From Bacillus pumilus (lineage in GTDB: Bacteria > Bacillota > Bacilli > Bacillales > Bacillaceae): a stretch of DNA of 64,000 nucleotides. The translations under genes and the position numbers were made by a program. Below the pieces are notes generated by a model. The model saw nothing but the letters and a program-made list of their open reading frames with translations, was not told the origin of the DNA and did no database searches. The stretch is taken from NCBI GenBank assembly GCA_001938995.1, contig MKZN01000001.1, positions 186,001 through 250,000 on the forward strand, in the 5' to 3' direction. This document shows positions 58,987 through 64,000 of the stretch, one piece after another. Position 1 is the first letter of the stretch, and every line of letters starts with the position of its first letter.

Positions 58987-59796
58987 ATGTCTATGAATAA
59001 AGCCCTCACCATCGCAGGTTCGGACTCTAGCGGCGGTGCAGGTATCCAAGCAGATTTAAAAACATTTCAAGAAAAAAACGTATACGGGATGACAGCTTTA
59101 ACTGTTGTCGTTGCCATGGACCCTCATAACCATTGGGATCATCAAGTATTTCCAGTCGATACGTCTACCATTCGTGCACAGCTATCTACCATTGTGGAAG
59201 GCATCGGCGTAGATGCACTGAAAACAGGCATGCTCCCAACTGTCGACGTGATCGAGCTAGCAGCTGACACCATCAAAACACATGATTTAAAAAATATCGT
59301 CATTGATCCTGTGATGGTATGTAAGGGAGCGAACGAGGTCCTTTACCCTGAACATGCTGAGGCATTGCGTGAAAAACTTGCACCACTTGCTACAGTGATC
59401 ACACCTAATCTTTTCGAAGCAGGTCAACTTAGCGGAATCGGCGAAATCAAAACGTTCGAACAAATGGAAGAAGCCGCAAAACGCATCCATGAACTTGGTG
59501 CATCATATGTGGTCATCACTGGTGGCGGTAAGCTAAGTCCAGACAAAGCGATTGATTTGCTTTATGATGGACAAACCTTCGAACGTCTTGAATCAGATAA
59601 GATCGACACACAGTACACACACGGCGCAGGCTGCACATTCTCAGCAGCCGTCACGGCTGAACTAGCCAACGGCTTAGAGGTGAAAGACGCCATCTATGCA
59701 GCAAAATCATTCATCACCGCTGCCATCAAAGAATCTTTCCAACTAAACGAATATATCGGGCCAACCAAACATTCGGCTCATCGTTTCAACAAATAA
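58987..59796 (+). CDS. pdxK: Pyridoxine/hydroxymethylpyrimidine kinase (PdxK/ThiD type)
   Basis: Phosphorylates pyridoxine-type vitamers and/or the thiamine pyrimidine. 269 residues, ribokinase-like fold: [20 protein letters not shown] at the N-terminus, [11 protein letters not shown] near 102, [12 protein letters not shown], and the catalytic [12 protein letters not shown] near 205. B. subtilis YwdB in this place is a pyridoxine kinase. ATG at 58987 or 58993; TTGGAGGTT upstream suits the first better. Confidence 0.92.
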   Translation: MSMNKALTIAGSDSSGGAGIQADLKTFQEKNVYGMTALTVVVAMDPHNHWDHQVFPVDTSTIRAQLSTIVEGIGVDALKTGMLPTVDVIELAADTIKTHDLKNIVIDPVMVCKGANEVLYPEHAEALREKLAPLATVITPNLFEAGQLSGIGEIKTFEQMEEAAKRIHELGASYVVITGGGKLSPDKAIDLLYDGQTFERLESDKIDTQYTHGAGCTFSAAVTAELANGLEVKDAIYAAKSFITAAIKESFQLNEYIGPTKHSAHRFNK

Positions 59797-59802
59797 ACAG
59801 CA

Positions 59803-59844
59803 AAAAAACCGATTCGCCTTGTTTAATAGGTAAATCGGTTTTTT
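59803..59844 (+). terminator. Terminator of pdxK
   Basis: 12-bp perfect arms (59803-59814 and 59833-59844) with a T-run. Confidence 0.85.
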
Positions 59845-59872
59845 GTTGATTGAAAACGGAGCTCATTGGCTT

Positions 59873-60049
59873 TTATAAGGTTTTGTATACCTTTTCTATT
59901 CTCTCCAATTCGTCATGAAAATCGCTATCATCTGGTCTACAAGTGATGACTTCTAAAAATTCAATAAATTGACGGGCAGATGCAATAAGTTGGAAGACAA
60001 ATTCCTTAAATTCTGCATTAGCATATTCATAACGGATTTCTTTTATGAT
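59873..60049 (-). pseudogene. 3' fragment of an unknown gene
   Basis: A 58-codon frame without any start (stop just upstream at 60050-60052) and with coding-like sequence: IRYEYANAEFKEFVFQLIAS and FIEFLEVITCRPDDSDFHDE, ending KVYKTL. It is helical and acidic. It lies between pdxK and ywdA, in an otherwise non-coding 343-bp stretch (59797-60139). It is probably the tail of a lost gene. No family recognised. Confidence 0.4.
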
Positions 60050-60139
60050 TCAGCAGTTAATAGATACATTTTATGGTAGGAAACTCATATTCACTTGATA
60101 GATTTCATTCTGATATCCACATAACACAGGTTCTGACTA

Positions 60140-60394
60140 TTACGTTTGATGATCCGATTCCTTCGCCATTTTTCTAATAAAGGCTTCGATAGATTCCACA
60201 AATAAGGCATATTCTTTCATTTGTTGATACGTATTTGACAGCTTCTCTTTTAATTCATCTTGCTTTAGAGAAGGTTCACCGAGAATAGATTGGACTTGAA
60301 TGAGCAATTCTTTATATTCTTCACGTTTATCTTCAACATGATCTGCCATTGTCTCCAAGCGTTTTCTAGTCGTCGGCTGCTGTTTTGAATTCAA
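60140..60394 (-). CDS. ywdA: YwdA, small helical protein
   Basis: 84 residues, almost wholly helical and charged (MADHVEDKREEYKELLIQVQ, then KLSNTYQQMKEYALFVESIE). The start is a TTG at 60394 behind AAAAGGGG. In B. subtilis ywdA is the third gene behind sacP-sacA. Here a terminator at 60584-60616 and about 200 bp separate it from sacA, so it may need read-through or its own promoter. Function unknown. Confidence 0.78.
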   Translation of the reverse strand: MNSKQQPTTRKRLETMADHVEDKREEYKELLIQVQSILGEPSLKQDELKEKLSNTYQQMKEYALFVESIEAFIRKMAKESDHQT

Positions 60395-60583
60395 GTAAAC
60401 AACCCCTTTTTTTGTCTTTCCGCATTTGGATAAACGTCAGCCTCAGCTGTATATATTTAAAAATGATACCATAATTGACCTTGATAACATATATGCAAAA
60501 CGTCATCAAACCGCTCCTCATCAGCGTATAAAACCACCGTTTTTACGCTCTATAGGCTATAAGATACAGGTTCATCTCACTAG

Positions 60584-60616
60584 AAAAAGAAGCAGATCAA
60601 CAGCCTGCTTCTTTTT
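60584..60616. terminator. Terminator overlapping the end of sacA
   Basis: 12-bp perfect arms (60584-60595 and 60605-60616) with loop of 9, T-run on the minus strand; the right arm lies within the last sacA codons. Confidence 0.85.
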
Positions 60617-62054
60617 CTAAATGCCACGTCTTTAATTTGAGTTTCGTTTCGTTTCTGCCACTAATTGAGATTGATTTATTTCCCGGGGAAGGAAAGAAAC
60701 GTGCGGTAAATACTTCCCGTCCTCCATTCACAAAAATCTCAATTGATGATGCATCGATAAAGATATGCAAGTCCTTCAGTTCCTTGATTTCAACTTCACG
60801 AACTTCTTTTACACGATCTTCAAATCTGTCTCGTTCTAATGTGAGTTTCCCTGCTTCTTTATCATATATGAGTCGAGCAGCTGCACGAATACAGCATTCA
60901 AATCCCTTTTGCGTTTCAATTTGATCAATGTATATCTCAGTGCTGGTAATATCTTTAACAGGGATCGCATGAACGGACCGCTTAATATAAAACATATGAT
61001 CTTGTTCATTTGTCCGCATGTTCCTCAGCTCGGATACTGGCTTTTGAATGAGTCGCCCATCTTGATCTAAATGAAGCTCTCGCGGAACCGTTAAACAATG
61101 AATCCATTGATAGGAAATCGTAGGATGATGCTCTTCCCCTTGTTCAGGCACACCCATCCAACCAATTAAAAGGCGTCTGCCTGATTCATCTAAAAATGTC
61201 TGCTGCGCATAAAAGTCAAACCCGCGATCCAGCTCCTCAAACATTCCATGAGAATATTGGTAGGACGTATCATTCAATTTACCAACAACATAACCTGATT
61301 GGTGTGTATTGTGATACTTCAACCCATCAGCCTTTAAACCTTGAGGTGAGACAATCAATACGTCTCGACCATCTAATTCAAACAGATCGGGGCATTCCCA
61401 CATATATCCGAAATCTTCTAATCCGTTTTTTCCACTTCCCGCTAGGATGCCCTGGAACGTCCATTCGTCTAACGTATCAGAAGTGAACAACACCAAGTGT
61501 CCTTTTAGGTCTTCGCTTTGTGCACCGAGTACCATATACCACTGACCATTTCGTTTCCACACCTTCGGATCACGAAAATGTGCTGTGAATCCTTTTGGTA
61601 ATGTTGCCACGACGCCTTTTTTCTGAAAATGGATGCCATCCTCCGAAACAGCTAAACATTGATATGTCTCACGGTTCCCTTGCTCATCGCGGACATTTCC
61701 TGTGTATATCAGATACATCTTTCCATCATCAATGACCGCACTGCCTGAATAACAGCCATTTTGGTCAAACCAATCACTTGGTGTGAGTGCGATCTCTTCG
61801 TGCTGCCAATTCACTAGATCCTTAGATGTATAGTGCCCCCAGAATTTCGCCCCATGTTCTGTTTTAAAGGGCTGCCACTGATAGAATACATGATATACAC
61901 CCTTCCACTGGATCAACCCATTCGGGTCATTTAATAGACCGACAGGCGGCATTAAATGAAAATGCTGACGATACACGTCTTTTTTCACCAAATGTTCATA
62001 GTTTCGAATACGGTCTGCTACCTTTTGACGAAGTGCTGCGTCAGTTGTTGTCAT
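60597..62054 (-). CDS. sacA: Sucrose-6-phosphate hydrolase
   Basis: Splits sucrose 6-phosphate from the PTS into glucose 6-phosphate and fructose. 485 residues, GH32. Five-bladed propeller with nucleophile motif LLNDPNG near 44, FRDPKVW near 165 and acid/base in MWECPDLF near 225; C-terminal beta-sandwich with FVNGGREVFTARFF. ATG at 62054 behind AAGGAGTGG; an in-frame GTG overlaps that site. 19 bp behind sacP, same operon. Confidence 0.96.
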   Translation of the reverse strand: MTTTDAALRQKVADRIRNYEHLVKKDVYRQHFHLMPPVGLLNDPNGLIQWKGVYHVFYQWQPFKTEHGAKFWGHYTSKDLVNWQHEEIALTPSDWFDQNGCYSGSAVIDDGKMYLIYTGNVRDEQGNRETYQCLAVSEDGIHFQKKGVVATLPKGFTAHFRDPKVWKRNGQWYMVLGAQSEDLKGHLVLFTSDTLDEWTFQGILAGSGKNGLEDFGYMWECPDLFELDGRDVLIVSPQGLKADGLKYHNTHQSGYVVGKLNDTSYQYSHGMFEELDRGFDFYAQQTFLDESGRRLLIGWMGVPEQGEEHHPTISYQWIHCLTVPRELHLDQDGRLIQKPVSELRNMRTNEQDHMFYIKRSVHAIPVKDITSTEIYIDQIETQKGFECCIRAAARLIYDKEAGKLTLERDRFEDRVKEVREVEIKELKDLHIFIDASSIEIFVNGGREVFTARFFPSPGNKSISISGRNETKLKLKTWHLEKEAGC

Positions 62055-62073
62055 GACTATGACCACTCCTTGA

Positions 62074-63462
62074 TTATTTTTCGACTTCTTTTACTTTAAA
62101 GATTATAGTGAGAATAAATGAAACAGAAACCGCGATTAATATACCAATAACATAATTTACCACATTTTGTAAACCTAATGGTGCTGCAATTGCGATCATC
62201 GGAATCCCAGTTAAGCCATAGGCATTGGCTGCTACCTTCGTGAAGACAACGAATGCTCCGCCTAATGCGCCTCCAATCATGGCGGCAATGAACGGCTTAC
62301 GATAACGAAGGTTCACACCGAATATCACGGGCTCTGTAATACCTAAGAAAGCAGAAAATGCAGCAGGTAGTGCAATTTCCTTTGTTTTGGCACGCTTTGC
62401 TAAGAAGAAGACCGCTAATCCTGCGCCACCTTGCGCAACGTTGGACATCGCCCAAATCGGTAGCAAATAGTTCACTCCAATGTCATTCAGCAGTCCTGCC
62501 TCGATCGCATGGAAGCTATGATGAACCCCTGTCAGCACAATTAACGAGTAAGCGCCTCCGAAAATCAATCCTGCTAAGAAACCTGCATGATCATAGACAA
62601 ATGTTAGCGCATTAGAAATTCCTGTACCTAGCATTCTACCAAGTGGTCCAACCGCAATGAATGTGACAAATCCAGTGACAATTACCGTGACAAATGGAGT
62701 GACAAGTAAATCAATACTGTTAGGAACAATTTTTCTTAAATTCTTTTCAACGAGACACATAATATACACAGTCAATAAAACTGGAATGACTGTTCCTTGA
62801 TAGCCAAGAAGGGCAATATCGAAATTGAATAATTGCATGTACTCTGGTTTCGCCTCTGTCAGTCCCCATGGGTTCAGTAGACTAGGGTGAATCATAATTC
62901 CACCAATGACGGCACCTAAATATGGATTCCCACCAAACTCTTTCGCTGCACTAACCCCGATTAAAATCGGTAAAATGATAAAGGCAGCACTTGAAAACAT
63001 GTCTAGCATTTGGAAGATAGCTGAGCTTGGATCTGCCCAGTTAAACGCCTTCATCATCCCTAGAAGACCCATTAATAAACCGCTTGCAACAATTGCTGGA
63101 ATAATAGGTACAAAAATATTTGATAACGTTTTCGCAAAACGTGCAAGTGGATTCATTTTTTGTTTCACAGCTTCATCATGGCTGACAGGCTTTTGGTTCT
63201 CGTCGCCTGCCTCAAGTCCAGCCTCACGAGCAAAAGGCTCGTATACTTTATTCACAGACCCAGTTCCAAATATGACTTGAAATTGACCGGAGCTTGAGAA
63301 GGCACCCTTCACACCGTCTAATTCTTCAATTGCCTCTTTATCAATGAGATTCTCATCTTTCATCACCAATCTGAGTCGCGTGGCACAGTGCGTGGCACTG
63401 ATCACATTCTCCTTGCCACCTAATAATGTTGTTAATTCTTTGGCTGTTTTTTGATAATCCAA
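62074..63462 (-). CDS. sacP: Sucrose-specific PTS enzyme IIBC
   Basis: Takes up sucrose and phosphorylates it at C6. 462 residues: EIIB domain with phosphorylated Cys26 (SATHCATRLRL), then the EIIC domain with about 10 membrane helices (from about 105), including GVHHSFHAIEAGLL and GITEPVIFGVNLRYRKPF. There is no IIA domain, as in B. subtilis, where other IIA-Glc proteins serve. Start TTG at 63462 behind AAAAGGAGGAGACAACA. Regulated by antitermination (leader at 63486-63578). Confidence 0.96.
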   Translation of the reverse strand: MDYQKTAKELTTLLGGKENVISATHCATRLRLVMKDENLIDKEAIEELDGVKGAFSSSGQFQVIFGTGSVNKVYEPFAREAGLEAGDENQKPVSHDEAVKQKMNPLARFAKTLSNIFVPIIPAIVASGLLMGLLGMMKAFNWADPSSAIFQMLDMFSSAAFIILPILIGVSAAKEFGGNPYLGAVIGGIMIHPSLLNPWGLTEAKPEYMQLFNFDIALLGYQGTVIPVLLTVYIMCLVEKNLRKIVPNSIDLLVTPFVTVIVTGFVTFIAVGPLGRMLGTGISNALTFVYDHAGFLAGLIFGGAYSLIVLTGVHHSFHAIEAGLLNDIGVNYLLPIWAMSNVAQGGAGLAVFFLAKRAKTKEIALPAAFSAFLGITEPVIFGVNLRYRKPFIAAMIGGALGGAFVVFTKVAANAYGLTGIPMIAIAAPLGLQNVVNYVIGILIAVSVSFILTIIFKVKEVEK

Positions 63463-63485
63463 TGTTGTCTCCTCCTTTTATTAAA

Positions 63486-63556
63486 CAAAAAAGACCTAAA
63501 ATTCACCAACGATAAAAGGACATACACGTCCCATCGTTACGCAAATTTTAGGTCTT
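63486..63556 (-). terminator. Leader terminator of the sacPA operon
   Basis: Arms around 63486-63502 and 63544-63556 pair (AAGACCTAAAATT with AATTTTAGGTCTT), with an inner stem, and end in a T-run on the minus strand before the sacP ribosome site. Its 5' arm overlaps the RAT, the classical arrangement for SacT/LicT control. Confidence 0.9.
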
Positions 63557-63578
63557 GCCTGCCTGACAGTCACAATCC
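63550..63578 (-). promoter_or_regulatory. RAT: ribonucleic antiterminator for SacT
   Basis: The 29-nt minus-strand sequence runs from GGATTGTGACTG to GCAGGCAAGACCT. It has the conserved RAT flanks and internal bulges and is nearly the same as the B. subtilis sacPA RAT. SacT binding would stabilise it and stop the overlapping terminator from forming when sucrose is present. Confidence 0.92.
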
Positions 63579-63606
63579 CACGGTATATAATTTTGTTTAC
63601 GCTTTC

Positions 63607-63636
63607 ATCATAGTATAAGAGCGTGACCTACGTCAA
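63607..63636 (-). promoter_or_regulatory. Sigma-A promoter of sacPA
   Basis: Minus strand TTGACG (63636-63631), 18-bp spacer, TATGAT (63612-63607). It places the start just before the RAT. Confidence 0.65.
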
Positions 63637-63696
63637 CCTATTTTTTCGAATCAAATGACCCATATACACTATTTAGGGTAGTGTGCATAAAAAAAA

Positions 63697-63710
63697 GCCT
63701 GCGAACAGGC
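63697..63710 (-). terminator. Terminator of sacT
   Basis: GCCTG/CAGGC stem with loop of 4 and an eight-T run on the minus strand, nine bp behind the sacT stop. Confidence 0.8.
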
Positions 63711-63718
63711 ACAACCAT

Positions 63719-64000
63719 TTAAATCGCTTCGGCATCTTGCAGACGCTGGACATGCAGCGTGATGTAGCCGATCTCCGACTCTGGGAGATGAAGTCCATAT
63801 TCATTTTTCAATCTAGCCGATAGTCCAAATGCACACTGGTAAGCCTTTTCATATTTTGTTTGGATAAACATCAGCATCTCATCATCCATGATCTGAAATG
63901 CCTCATTTGATTCCAACCTGCTTAATGCATACCTCAAATGTGTCACTAGTCGCTGATAGGAAATACTATCTTCATCAATCGATTGCCCAAAATAGGCTTC
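63719..64000 (-). CDS. sacT: SacT transcription antiterminator, N-terminus cut by window edge
   Basis: C-terminal 93 residues of a BglG/SacT-type antiterminator: the end of PRD2 with [24 protein letters not shown], which carries the conserved regulatory His. The frame is open to the window edge ([18 protein letters not shown]). The RNA-binding CAT domain and PRD1 lie outside. It controls the RAT at 63550-63578 and is itself controlled by PTS phosphorylation at its PRDs (family knowledge). Directly upstream of sacPA as in B. subtilis. Confidence 0.92.
   Translation of the reverse strand, partial: EAYFGQSIDEDSISYQRLVTHLRYALSRLESNEAFQIMDDEMLMFIQTKYEKAYQCAFGLSARLKNEYGLHLPESEIGYITLHVQRLQDAEAI

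Noticed and set aside
60426..60620. 64-codon frame (+) between ywdA and sacA
   Set aside because: Ends within the terminator and sacA antisense; no ribosome site.

Overview
The window is chromosomal DNA of a low-GC, spore-forming Bacillus, most likely the Bacillus pumilus/safensis/altitudinis group. The gene order follows the B. subtilis 168 segment from fadF (ywjF) to sacT almost gene for gene. Differences include a secreted metzincin of the B. intermedius/B. pumilus MprBi/MprBp kind, missing ywjB and bacE, and several strain-specific insertions. All names rest on recalled protein similarity and synteny; no database search was run.

Layout. 1-4495: fadF (cut by the window edge), clsB-like ywjE, uvsE and sigma-B-type ywjC. 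4496-6981: an AT-rich island standing where ywjB would be. It holds a frameshifted plasmid-type DNA-binding gene, a twice-frameshifted gene for a secreted bacteriocin-like precursor, and a small membrane protein that may be its immunity partner. 6982-15251: ywjA behind a Fur box, a second cardiolipin synthase gene (ywiE) with a sigma-B promoter, argS-ywiB, a small membrane protein, a broken secreted-peptide gene, and speB-speE (putrescine and spermidine). 15477-24615: pbpG, ywhD, ywhC, ywhB, the metalloprotease, ywgA, ywfO, a DUF1450 gene, rsfA behind a sigma-F-type promoter, and lipL.

24616-30933 is a polymorphic-toxin locus read leftwards. Two small partner proteins (YwqH-like and YwqI-like) precede an intact LXG toxin and a DUF2247-type immunity gene. 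Behind these lie an orphan toxin 3' end without its LXG domain, an intact SMI1/KNR4 immunity gene, and a decayed second DUF2247-type gene. The intact and orphan toxins share a direct repeat of about 500 bp that looks identical, which suggests growth by recombination.

31107-40643: pta, hemQ, a divergent Lrp regulator and MFS exporter, and the bacilysin genes bacA-B-C-D-F with opposing bacG. bacE is absent, and the MFS gene just upstream could replace it. 40747-50896: the spore-coat polysaccharide operon spsABCDEFGIJKL, in which one module resembles legionaminic/nonulosonic acid synthesis (C, D, E, F, G) and another dTDP-rhamnose synthesis (I, J, K, L). 51072-58863: a Yip1-like membrane protein, gerQ with a sigma-E-type promoter, a cupin with a coat-like tail, ywdK-ywdJ-ywdI, aldehyde dehydrogenase ywdH, ung, ywdF, and a general-stress gene with a sigma-B promoter. 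58987-64000: pdxK, a gene fragment, ywdA, and the sucrose operon sacP-sacA under a SacT-type antitermination leader, with sacT cut by the window end.

Together the genes cover sporulation (rsfA, pbpG, sps, gerQ), chemical competition (LXG toxin, bacilysin, bacteriocin-like remnant), general stress (three sigma-B promoters) and sugar use (sac, pta). The regions most unlike B. subtilis are 4496-6981 and 24616-30933.
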